Shown: in pieces, positions 1 through 6,029 of the stretch
Layout of the letters: every line of letters starts with the position of its first letter
Numbering within the stretch: position 1 is the stretch's first letter
NCBI GenBank assembly: GCA_030428345.1
Contig: JAUIBM010000069.1
Coordinates: forward strand, 1-9,634
Origin: Alphaproteobacteria bacterium
Lineage (GTDB): Bacteria; Pseudomonadota; Alphaproteobacteria; Rhizobiales; Rhizobiaceae
Length of the DNA stretch: 9,634 nt
Reading direction: 5' to 3'
Notes under the pieces: model-generated
The model's database searches: none
What the model saw: only the letters and a program-made list of their open reading frames with translations
Told to the model about the DNA's origin: nothing
Program-made: the position numbers and the translations under genes

Positions 1-2
1 CC

Positions 3-1394
3 CACAATTCCTATCTTTCCGGCACCATGCCGCGCCTGTTTCTCGGCACCGCGGGACCGATGGTCTTCGTCATGGCGGCAACCGGCTTGCAGACCCTCAT
101 CGACGGCTATTTCCTCGGCATCTATGTGGGCGCCGAGGCGCTGGCCGCCGTCACGCTGATGTTCCCGCTCTTCATGTTCCTCAATGCGATTGCAACGCTC
201 GTCTCCAACGGCATGGCGAGCCAGTTGGCGCGCAAGCTGGGTTCGGGCGACCTGGTCGACGCGCGGCGGATCTTCGTCAGCGCCCACGCGCTTTCCGTCC
301 TGATGTGTGTTCCCTTCATCGCCGGCTTCGCCGTGTGGGGGCCGCTACTCGTCGCATCGCTTGCGAACGGTTCGAGGCAGATCGCGGACATGAGCTATGA
401 ATTCATGTCGATCCTGGTCTGGGCCTCGCCGCTGCTGTTCGTGCTCACCCTGCATTCCGCTTCGTTGCGATGCGAAGGCCGGCTCGCCTTCATGGCGATC
501 GGCTCCATCGTGCTGTCGGTGGCGAATATCGGCTTCAACTACCTGATGATCGTCGTGCTGGAATACGGCGTGGCGGGCGCGGCCATCGGCACGGCGGCCG
601 CCCAGGGGATCGCCGTCCTTTCCTTCGTGCTTTATCGCAGCTGGGGCAATCTTCCGCTGAAATGGTCGGATATGGTCCTGCGCGGCTGGAACAGGGGCTG
701 GGGGCGGTTCCTGGCGCTCGGCGCGCCGCAGAGCCTCAGCTTCATCGGCTTCTCGCTCACCTCGGCGGCGACGATCGTGGCGCTGCAGATCTGGGAGCCG
801 GTGCGCTATGACGCAACGATCGCGGCGCTGGGCATCGCCAACCGCATCTTCTCCTTCACCTTTCTGCCCCTGTTCGGGCTTTCGCTGGCGATGCAGGCGA
901 TCGTGGGGAACAATTACGGCGCCGGCCTGTTCGCGCGATCGGACGCGGCCTTGCGGCTGTCGCTCATCGTTTCCGCGGCCTTCTGCGGGGCGGTGGAAAT
1001 CGGCGTTCACCTGGGCAGAGGGGAAATCGGGCGCTTCTTCGTCGACGATCCCGCCGCCTGGGCGGAGGTCGTGCGCCTGATGCCTTATCTGGCGGCGCTC
1101 TATGTCATCGCCGGGCCGTCGATGATGATCACCTCCTATTATCAGGCCATCGGCGACGCCAGGCGGTCGGCGATCGTAGGACTGACGCGCATGTACCTCT
1201 TCGCTATTCCGCTGACCTTCATCCTGCCGGTATTCTTCGGCGAGACCGGCGTCTGGCTTTCCGGGCCGGTCGCCAGCGTGTTTCAGATCGTCCTGACGGC
1301 GGCCGTGCTGTTCCAGACCCAACAGTCCCGCGGCCTGCGATGGGGCCTGTTCCGGGCGACGCGCGCCGAAGAGCAGCAATTCGCCAGGCCGTAA
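3..1394 (+). CDS. MATE-family multidrug/toxin efflux transporter, 5' end cut by window edge
   Basis: This is an inner-membrane transporter of the MATE (multi antimicrobial extrusion) family. Such proteins export cationic or amphipathic compounds in exchange for Na+ or H+; the substrate cannot be read from sequence. From the ATG at 27 there are 455 residues, which already spans two MatE halves and about 12 hydrophobic segments. The first helix contains LQTLIDGYFLG with an acidic residue (D27) where MATE proteins keep a functional Asp. The second half has NYGAG (about 297) and SYYQAIGDARRSA (about 370), both MATE-like. The frame stays open from base 3 to the ATG at 27 and reads HNSYLSGT before MPRLFLG. 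Family members usually have a YLSG-P-like stretch 10-20 residues after the true start, so I infer the real start is left of the window and M27 is internal. The tail after about residue 430 is hydrophilic and cytoplasmic. No partner gene or regulator is visible. Confidence 0.94.
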   Translation, partial: HNSYLSGTMPRLFLGTAGPMVFVMAATGLQTLIDGYFLGIYVGAEALAAVTLMFPLFMFLNAIATLVSNGMASQLARKLGSGDLVDARRIFVSAHALSVLMCVPFIAGFAVWGPLLVASLANGSRQIADMSYEFMSILVWASPLLFVLTLHSASLRCEGRLAFMAIGSIVLSVANIGFNYLMIVVLEYGVAGAAIGTAAAQGIAVLSFVLYRSWGNLPLKWSDMVLRGWNRGWGRFLALGAPQSLSFIGFSLTSAATIVALQIWEPVRYDATIAALGIANRIFSFTFLPLFGLSLAMQAIVGNNYGAGLFARSDAALRLSLIVSAAFCGAVEIGVHLGRGEIGRFFVDDPAAWAEVVRLMPYLAALYVIAGPSMMITSYYQAIGDARRSAIVGLTRMYLFAIPLTFILPVFFGETGVWLSGPVASVFQIVLTAAVLFQTQQSRGLRWGLFRATRAEEQQFARP

Positions 1395-2263
1395 GAAGAA
1401 GACAGGTGCAAATCAACGTAAGGTTCCGACTTTCCGCGAACTGCGGAAGAACCCGCCTGCTGGCAAAAGCTGACGCGAATTCAAGGCGCGGCCGGTTTGG
1501 AATGGACGGGTGCAGTTCCTGACGCAAGGGTCCGGACATGCCCTGCCCTCGGTGATGAGACCGCGCGCTTGCCGGCATTTGACGACGCGCTTTTCGCCGT
1601 CCCAAGACCGCCACGTCAGGGAAACGCTCCACCGCTGGCGGGGTGCGCACGAGAGAGCGGTGCTGCGCCAATCGACGCCCCAACACGAGCGGTGCACACC
1701 AGAAACAAACAATTTTTGGTTGCGCTCATAAGCATGCCTCTGCAGATTGCGTGCGAAGATTGAGGGACGAAGCATATGCGAATCTGTGTTGATTGGACTA
1801 CGCATCAACCGCGCATGTTGGGTTTGCGTGACGGAGAAAAGCTGTGACGCAGCAATGCGTGGGGCAAAGGAATGGCAGTTTTCCAAGACGGTCTGTACAA
1901 CGGGCGCCGCTCCGAGAACGGGGACGTGGAGCTACCAACCGCATCTGGGCACGACGGCGCGTGACATGAGATGCACGGAGACGGTCAAATGCGAACCGCG
2001 GAAATGAGTTCTCTGGCAAGCCTGAATACAAGACTGCCATTTCTGCCGTGCCCCTGCCGGGCTCGCCAGGCAATCAGGTGAAATGCTTTTCAAGCCCGAT
2101 CATTGCAACAATTCAGAGCGACGGTCTGCGACAGATCCGCCCTCGCCACAGAAGCGCTTGAAGAACAGCGACTCTGGTTCTTCCTTCAGCAATTGCGCCA
2201 CCACCGCCTCCCCGGGCCAAATAGACTCGTATGATGGATGATCTGCGGGTCCAGCAATCTTGA
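1395..2263. other. About 870 bp without a supportable gene
   Basis: No reading frame on either strand here has a good ribosome binding site, recognisable motifs or protein-like composition; the longest are about 60-160 codons and overlap one another in conflicting frames. I see no tRNA-like T-loop, no tandem repeats and no terminal inverted repeats of an insertion sequence. Its base composition is more mixed than the flanking MATE gene. It may be decayed coding DNA or the left shoulder of an acquired segment that includes the AT-rich membrane gene next to it. That is inference; nothing positive identifies it. Confidence 0.5.
1432..1448 (+). terminator. Weak stem-loop after the MATE gene, possible terminator
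   Basis: TTCCGC (1432-1437) pairs perfectly with GCGGAA (1443-1448) across a 5-nt loop, 37 bp after the MATE stop. There is no T-run, and a 6-bp stem can arise by chance, so this is only a candidate 3' end for the transporter mRNA. Confidence 0.25.
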
Positions 2264-2270
2264 ATGATCG

Positions 2271-2276
2271 AGGGGG
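2271..2276 (+). promoter_or_regulatory. Shine-Dalgarno site that decides the start of the AT-rich membrane gene
   Basis: AGGGGG lies 5 nt before the ATG at 2282, which is good spacing for that codon. It lies after the first in-frame ATG (2264), so it argues for initiation at 2282 rather than 2264. Confidence 0.5.
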
Positions 2277-2281
2277 CGAGA

Positions 2282-3076
2282 ATGCCGCGCAAAATCAAAA
2301 ACAAGAAATCGATGCATCAAATCATAGCTAGCGGCAGCCCGCAGGAATTTCGACTGCTAGGAATACGCATGAGTATTCCGTTCAATGTTACTGAGTTTTC
2401 AAAGATCGATGACAAATTACTAAAGTTTTCGAGATATTTTCTTGGTATTCCGATAGCCCTGATACCGATATTCATGATCCTGCCCTGGTTTGTCGGAAAT
2501 TTTTCTGGATTTCCCTACATAAAGACTTTTTACCTGTCTCATATCGCCTTCGCTGCGCAACGCTGCGATGATGTCTCTTCATTGTCCGTGCATTATTGCG
2601 ATAGCTATGCAATGATGGTAATATTTGCGTCATTGTTTGTACCCATCTCTTCACTTTTGTTTTTGTTTGCGTACTTTCGCCTTCCAAGATCATATATTTC
2701 ATCGGCTAAATTCAGGTGGTCAGGGTTAAGATTTTTGATATTGCAGACAATATCTATAATACTTATGGCCTACGTATTCTTTATAGCTGATCTAGAAATT
2801 TCTACAAAACAATACAACGCAAGAGCCCAATTTATCGTTGGACCGATGTTCCCAATATTTGCATTATTTACTGATATTCTCCTTGCTTTTACCCCAATAT
2901 TGATTTTCGTCTATTTGAGGAAGATCGCGAACGGACTGTTTCTGAGGTCGCAAGGCGTGGACATGCCTCTAACGAAGGAGCGTTCCGCCGACCCAGACAA
3001 TCACAAACATACACAGTTCCCACAACTCGCCGAGAAAGAGAGAACCACCGAAGCGCAGCATCAAGGTCCTCATTGA
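2282..3076 (+). CDS. Unrecognised AT-rich membrane protein with four predicted helices
   Basis: I do not recognise this protein. Numbered from the alternative upstream ATG (2264, 270 aa), the hydrophobic segments are at about 58-78, 115-138, 154-177 and 190-217. Positive charges sit in the N-terminus (RKIKNKK), in the loop after helix 2 (FRLPRSYISSAKFRW) and after helix 4 (LRKIANGLFLR). By the positive-inside rule both ends are cytoplasmic. The loop between helices 1 and 2 would then be periplasmic and contains C101 and C112, which could form a disulfide. The tail after about residue 230 is hydrophilic and rich in charged residues and His, and its DNA is less AT-rich than the core. I chose the ATG at 2282 (264 aa) because of the AGGGGG 5 nt upstream. 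The core is far more AT-rich than any other gene here (22 of 60 G+C at 2641-2700), suggesting horizontal acquisition. It stands alone, with a gene-poor spacer before it and a convergent gene after it. No function is proposed. Confidence 0.7.
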   Translation: MPRKIKNKKSMHQIIASGSPQEFRLLGIRMSIPFNVTEFSKIDDKLLKFSRYFLGIPIALIPIFMILPWFVGNFSGFPYIKTFYLSHIAFAAQRCDDVSSLSVHYCDSYAMMVIFASLFVPISSLLFLFAYFRLPRSYISSAKFRWSGLRFLILQTISIILMAYVFFIADLEISTKQYNARAQFIVGPMFPIFALFTDILLAFTPILIFVYLRKIANGLFLRSQGVDMPLTKERSADPDNHKHTQFPQLAEKERTTEAQHQGPH

Positions 3077-3210
3077 TCGTATCGGAACACGCCAGCAGCG
3101 CAGTTTCCCACAATCGCGACGCCTCTGTCCGATCGCGTTATCCGCCCGAGAACCTGAAACGGACCGCCAGACAGGAAGGCCATGCCGTGGTTTTTACCCC
3201 GAATTGAGCA

Positions 3211-3243
3211 GCAGGGATGACCGGCATTGCCAGCCATCCCTGC
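3211..3243. terminator. Stem-loop between convergent genes, possible bidirectional terminator
   Basis: GCAGGGATG (3211-3219) pairs perfectly with CATCCCTGC (3235-3243). Inside the loop a GGC/GCC pair could extend the helix past a small internal mismatch. It sits between the stop of the upstream + gene (3076) and the stop of the downstream - gene (3300), where a shared terminator would be expected. No T-run follows on either strand, so it could also be a REP-like palindrome or an mRNA-stabilising structure. Confidence 0.45.
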
Positions 3244-3299
3244 ACAGCGCCCCGGCTCAACGCCGGTGGGCGCGGGCGCTTCCTGCTTGGTGACAAGGC

Positions 3300-3899
3300 C
3301 TATCGCGCCAGGCGGCAGACCGTCACGGTGGTCGGATCGTAGCGCGAGGGCGCGGCAAGCACCTTCTGGCAGCGGCGCATCAGCGCGGCGCGCTCGGCCT
3401 GGCTCAGATCGTTCAGCGCCACGGAGACCTGAGTGGGCGTGGTCGGGTTGGATGCCGTGCCGCCCGGATTGGTTCCCGGGGTCGTTCCCGGATTCGTCGG
3501 CGGATTGTTGAGACCGACGCCGATGCTCACCCCGGGTACGCCCGGCACGCCGACACCGATGTCGATATTCGCATTGGTGTTGCTGAGAAGGCCGATGCTG
3601 GCGTCCACATCGGCGTTGACGCCGGTACCGCCGCCCACGGACGCGTCGGCGGACACGCCGGTCGAACCGCTGTTGTTACCCACCGAGGCATTCGCCGAGA
3701 TACCGCCCGTGCCGCCGCCGCCAATCGAGGCGTCCGCGGAAATTCCATTCGAACCGCCGGCGGACACGCCGGCAGATACGCCAATCCCGCCGACCGAGGC
3801 GCCGATGCCGGCATCGAGTGCGTGCGCCGGAGCGGATGAGAGACCAAGAGACAGCGCCGATGTCACGAGGCACATGGTCAGGATGCGATTGCAAAGCAT
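3300..3899 (-). CDS. Exported glycine-rich repeat protein with a two-cysteine C-terminal module
   Basis: This 199-residue protein is predicted to be secreted; its function is unknown. The start at 3899 is supported by AAGGAG 6 nt upstream and by an immediate signal peptide: residues 1-27, hydrophobic core LVTSALSLGL, likely cleavage after APAHA. Residues about 30-108 are low-complexity and built on variants of G-[IV]-S-A-[DN]-A-S-[IV]-G-G: GISADASIGG, GISANASVGN, GVSADASVGG and a looser GVNADVDASIG. Residues 113-150 shift to GVGVPGVPGVSIGVG and then a Pro/Gly/Asn/Thr linker. The last 40 residues form a compact charged segment (LSQAERAALMRRC... to VTVCRLAR) with C177 and C195, which could form a disulfide in the periplasm. 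The Gly/Ala/Ser alternation suggests an extended beta or amyloid-like structure, which is inference. The frame extends upstream for 67 more codons, but that stretch lacks these signals. A wholly chance frame is unlikely given the RBS and signal peptide, though low complexity keeps confidence moderate. Confidence 0.77.
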   Translation of the reverse strand: MLCNRILTMCLVTSALSLGLSSAPAHALDAGIGASVGGIGVSAGVSAGGSNGISADASIGGGGTGGISANASVGNNSGSTGVSADASVGGGTGVNADVDASIGLLSNTNANIDIGVGVPGVPGVSIGVGLNNPPTNPGTTPGTNPGGTASNPTTPTQVSVALNDLSQAERAALMRRCQKVLAAPSRYDPTTVTVCRLAR

Positions 3900-3905
3900 T
3901 TCTTT

Positions 3906-3911
3906 CTCCTT
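3906..3911 (-). promoter_or_regulatory. Strong Shine-Dalgarno site of the glycine-rich protein gene
   Basis: Read on the minus strand this is AAGGAG with a 6-nt spacer (AAAGAA) before the ATG at 3899. It fixes the start within a longer open frame. Confidence 0.75.
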
Positions 3912-3916
3912 CTTAT

Positions 3917-3933
3917 GGGTCCTCCGCGGACCC
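3917..3933 (-). promoter_or_regulatory. Leader hairpin just upstream of the ribosome binding site
   Basis: GGGTCC and GGACCC form a perfect 6-bp stem with a 5-nt loop, ending 5 nt before the AAGGAG of the glycine-rich protein gene. At this position it could affect mRNA stability or ribosome access. It is also short enough to be chance. Confidence 0.3.
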
Positions 3934-4083
3934 GTGCCGTTCATCTTCGAGTTTTCCGGTTTGTGCTTGCCCGGATGAACTGAATACGACCGACGCCCGA
4001 AAAAGTTGCAGCGAGGCGGCGCGATTGCAGCGAGCATGAATAGTTCAATTTGCGACAATTTTTGTGCACCGGGCGCTAGGCTG

Positions 4084-4100
4084 TTGCTCAGGTTGAACAA
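4084..4100. promoter_or_regulatory. Candidate operator dyad 1 in the divergent spacer
   Basis: TTGCTCA-GGT-TGAACAA is a dyad with 6 of 7 arm positions matching. It fits the loose T-N11-A form of LysR-type binding sites. The 14-mer CTCAGGTTGAACAA recurs with one change at 4189-4202. It lies 185 bp upstream of the glycine-rich protein start and 196 bp upstream of doxX. No regulator gene is in the window; the assignment is inference. Confidence 0.35.
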
Positions 4101-4180
4101 TTCGCCTTTTCCCGCACCGCAGGAAAGTTTCGCCGATCACGCGTTTGTGAATGCGACAGCTTGCCCCATGTCCGTCTCTG

Positions 4181-4203
4181 ATTGTCTACTCAGGCTGAAC
4201 AAT
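4181..4203. promoter_or_regulatory. Candidate operator dyad 2 upstream of doxX
   Basis: ATTGT (4181-4185) and ACAAT (4199-4203) are perfect inverted arms 13 nt apart, with an inner TCA-GGC-TGA. It contains CTCAGGCTGAACAA, a 13/14 repeat of part of the dyad at 4084-4100, about 102 bp away (ten helical turns or so). If the promoter at 4222-4250 is real, this site is centred near -65, a usual activator position for LysR-type proteins. Confidence 0.35.
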
Positions 4204-4221
4204 GCGTACCGCATTGCGGCG

Positions 4222-4250
4222 TCGACACGCATCCGCTGCGCCAATATGTG
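4222..4250 (+). promoter_or_regulatory. Candidate doxX promoter
   Basis: TCGACA (4222-4227) matches the -35 consensus TTGACA at 5 of 6 positions. With a 17-bp spacer it is followed by TATGTG (4245-4250), only a fair -10. The predicted start would be near 4257, leaving a leader of about 40 nt before the doxX ATG. The -10 is weak, so this is tentative and might depend on an activator. Confidence 0.28.
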
Positions 4251-4295
4251 AGGTCGGCAAGGGCTTTCCCCCCAACGGGCACAGTGGAGACAACC

Positions 4296-4679
4296 ATGTC
4301 CAATTCCGCCATCCTTCTCGTCGCACGCATCCTGCTGTCGGTGATGTTCATCATGTCGGGCATCCAGAAATTCACCGACATCGCTGGGACCGCCGGCTAT
4401 ATCGGCTCGATCGGACTGCCCGCCGCCGGCGCGCTAGCCTGGCTTGCGGCGATCTTCGAGACCTTCGCCGGCATCGCCATCCTGATCGGCTTCCAGACGC
4501 GCCTCGTCAGCTATCTGATGGCCGTGTTCTGCGTGGTGCTCGCGGCGCTGTTCCACAGCAATTTCGGCGACATGACCCAGATGATCATGTTCATGAAGAA
4601 CCTCACCATCGCCGGCGGCTTCCTGGCGCTTTCTGTCGCCGGACCGGGCGGCATCTCGCTCGACGGCCGTCGCGGCTGA
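4296..4679 (+). CDS. DoxX-family membrane protein
   Basis: This 127-residue inner-membrane protein belongs to the DoxX/DoxD-like family. Family members are four-helix proteins often linked to quinone or thiol redox homeostasis, but a precise activity is rarely known. The N-terminus is typical: LVARILLSVMFIMSGIQKF, with the signature GxxKF-like turn after helix 1. It is followed by IGLPAAGALAWLAAIFETFAG and LIGFQTRLVSYLMAVF. Helices lie at about 5-22, 44-66, 69-86 and 100-117. The loop H87-S-N-F-G-D and the sequence MFMKNLTIAGGFL before helix 4 are also family features. The ATG at 4296 is preceded by TGGAG with a 6-nt spacer; an earlier in-frame ATG at 4182 would add 38 non-family residues and is rejected. 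Length is normal for the family. It is 152 bp upstream of the DUF4405-like gene on the same strand, with a stem-loop between them, so co-transcription is uncertain. Confidence 0.93.
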   Translation: MSNSAILLVARILLSVMFIMSGIQKFTDIAGTAGYIGSIGLPAAGALAWLAAIFETFAGIAILIGFQTRLVSYLMAVFCVVLAALFHSNFGDMTQMIMFMKNLTIAGGFLALSVAGPGGISLDGRRG

Positions 4680-4694
4680 TCGGACCGGAGACTG

Positions 4695-4732
4695 CGCTGT
4701 CGCGGCAATCATGCGCGAATTCTGCGACAGCG
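4695..4732. terminator. Stem-loop 15 bp after doxX, possible terminator or mRNA 3' structure
   Basis: CGCTGTCGC (4695-4703) and GCGACAGCG (4724-4732) are perfect 9-bp inverted arms, extendable by two inner positions with one wobble. The loop is about 16-20 nt. It starts 15 bp after the doxX stop. No T-run follows, so it is either a U-less terminator, a stability element or a protein-binding palindrome. Confidence 0.4.
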
Positions 4733-4831
4733 TGCCACGCCGGAACCGGCGATCATTGCCGAATGTTAACGGGCAAAAAAGGCAAGGATGGCGTGTAATC
4801 GGCGGGTCGAATCTGCCATTGGAGCGCCAGA

Positions 4832-5341
4832 ATGCCTTCCTATCTCGCCCGCTACGCCACGCCGCTCGTCACCGGATTGTTCATGGTCTCGCTGATTTCC
4901 GGCGTGGCGCTGTTCTTCCACTATGGCAGCGCCGCCTTCCACGGCATGCATGAATGGCTGTCCATGGTGCTGATCGTGCCATTCGTACTGCATGTGTGGA
5001 AGAACTGGCGCTCCTTCCTCAATTACTTCCGGCGTCCGCCCATGGCCACCGCGCTCGGCGTGTCGCTGGTCGCGGCGCTGGCCTTTGCATGGCCGGCCCT
5101 CACCCAGACCGACAGCGGAGGCGGCCGCCCGGCGCAGGTGGCGATGCTCCAGACAATCGAGAACGCCCCGCTCGCCACTCTCGCCCCCGTATTCGGCCAT
5201 GACAGCGAAGGCCTGACGACGGCGCTGCGCGACAAGGGCTATTCCGTTGCGTCAGCGGACGAGACGCCGGCGAGCGTCGCCAAAGCCTCCGGCAAATCCA
5301 GCCGCGACGTCTTCGGAACGCTGATCGAGATCAAGCAGTAG
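4832..5341 (+). CDS. DUF4405-type membrane protein with clustered histidines (probable cytochrome b-like)
   Basis: This 169-residue protein has three hydrophobic segments at about 9-29, 42-60 and 73-91. Histidines H30 (FFHYG), H37 and H40 (FHGMHEW), and H54 (FVLHVWKNW) lie at or near the ends of helices 1 and 2. This pattern, with HEW and LHxxKNW, matches DUF4405 proteins, which resemble small di-haem cytochrome b subunits; haem binding here is inferred, not shown. The third helix ends at a soluble region, about 95-169, with IENAPLATLAPVFG and ASVAKASGKSSRDVFGTLI. Both stretches look like the small helical repeats found after the membrane part of this family. The ATG at 4832 has GGAG with a 7-nt spacer. 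The last 11 bp overlap the end of hisG on the opposite strand. Position after doxX suggests a membrane redox role for both, which is inference only. Confidence 0.87.
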   Translation: MPSYLARYATPLVTGLFMVSLISGVALFFHYGSAAFHGMHEWLSMVLIVPFVLHVWKNWRSFLNYFRRPPMATALGVSLVAALAFAWPALTQTDSGGGRPAQVAMLQTIENAPLATLAPVFGHDSEGLTTALRDKGYSVASADETPASVAKASGKSSRDVFGTLIEIKQ

Positions 5342-6029
5342 CGGCAAAGGCGCCCGCGAAGCGGGCGAGCAATGCTGCGTCGGCCGGCGACCTCTCGCCG
5401 GTCGAGGAGACCAGGCAGGCCTGCGAGGGCAGGATCAGCCCGTCATCCAGCACCTTCAGATTGTTGGCGCGCAGGGTCGAGCCGGTCGAGGTGATGTCGA
5501 CGATGACATCGGCCTGCCCGGAAGCCGGCGCGCCTTCGGTCGCGCCCAGGCTCTCGACGATCCGGTAGACCTGGATGCCATGGGTGCGCGAGAAGAATTC
5601 CTGTGTCATGCGCCAGTATTTGGTGGCGATGCGCAGCCTGCGGCCGTGGCGGGAGCGGAATTCGGCCGCAACATCCTCCAGATCCGCCATGGTGTCGACA
5701 TCGTACCAGACCTGCGGCACGGCGACGATGACGTCGGCCTGGCCGAAGCCGAGCCGCGCCTCCACCTGCATGCGCGCCTGCCAGTCGGCCACCGCCTCGC
5801 GCACCAGGTCCTCGCCCGTCACGCCGAGGTCGAGATTGCCCGACGCCAGTTCGCGCGCGATCTCGGAGGCGGAGAGGAAGGCGACCTCGATGCCCGGCTC
5901 GGCCTCCATGCGGGCGCGATAGCTGCGCGAATCGGAAGGTTCGGTGACCGGGAAGCCGGCGGCGGCCATCTTCTCCAGCGCCTGCTCGCGCAGCCGTCCC
6001 TTGGAAGGCAGGGCAAGGGTCAGGCTCAT
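5331..6029 (-). CDS. hisG: ATP phosphoribosyltransferase, short form (HisG-S)
   Basis: HisG catalyses the first committed step of histidine synthesis, ATP + PRPP to phosphoribosyl-ATP + pyrophosphate, in the cytoplasm. The 232-residue length is that of the short form, which lacks the C-terminal histidine-binding regulatory domain and works as a complex with HisZ. Visible landmarks are the N-terminal LTLALPSKGRLREQAL, the substrate-domain stretch GNLDLGVTGEDLV (64-76) and the PRPP-binding loop DITSTGSTLRANNL (178-191), preceded by SLGATEGAP. The start at 6029 overlaps the hisZ stop as ATGA. AGGGGGA upstream, inside the hisZ end, has 6-nt spacing, so translation is probably coupled to hisZ. The stop codon lies inside the end of the convergent DUF4405 gene, leaving no intergenic terminator. 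No residue appears to be missing. Confidence 0.96.
   Translation of the reverse strand: MSLTLALPSKGRLREQALEKMAAAGFPVTEPSDSRSYRARMEAEPGIEVAFLSASEIARELASGNLDLGVTGEDLVREAVADWQARMQVEARLGFGQADVIVAVPQVWYDVDTMADLEDVAAEFRSRHGRRLRIATKYWRMTQEFFSRTHGIQVYRIVESLGATEGAPASGQADVIVDITSTGSTLRANNLKVLDDGLILPSQACLVSSTGERSPADAALLARFAGAFAATA
5351..5367. terminator. GC-rich hairpin 10 bp after the DUF4405 stop, inside the hisG 3' end
   Basis: CGCCCGC (5351-5357) and GCGGGCG (5361-5367) form a perfect 7-bp stem. On the minus strand the loop is the stable C-TTC-G type. It could end or stabilise the + transcript just after its stop codon, although its bases encode the C-terminus of HisG on the other strand. There is no T-run. 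GC-rich coding DNA also produces such stems by chance. Confidence 0.3.

Noticed and set aside
345..1379. Long minus-strand frame (344 codons) opposite the MATE gene
   Set aside because: It is the antisense shadow of a GC-rich gene: rich in Arg, Gln, Asp and His, no hydrophobic core and no RBS, while the plus strand clearly encodes a transporter.
1872..1964. 30-codon frame MAVFQDGLYNGRRSENGD...
   Set aside because: The residues look protein-like, but the only purine-rich stretch (AAAGGA) touches the ATG with no spacer, the frame is very short, and nothing else supports it.
3433..3978. 181-codon plus-strand frame rich in Pro, Thr and Ala over the glycine-rich gene
   Set aside because: It is the antisense of Gly/Ala/Ser repeats and has no signal peptide. 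The minus-strand frame has AAGGAG at correct spacing and a signal peptide.
3900..4100. 67-codon N-terminal extension of the glycine-rich protein
   Set aside because: It would bury the signal peptide, and no RBS precedes the ATG at 4100; AAGGAG clearly serves the start at 3899.
4182..4295. 38-codon upstream extension of the DoxX protein
   Set aside because: The extra residues (MSTQAEQCVPHCG...) are not family-like and overlap the candidate operator and promoter; TGGAG serves the ATG at 4296.
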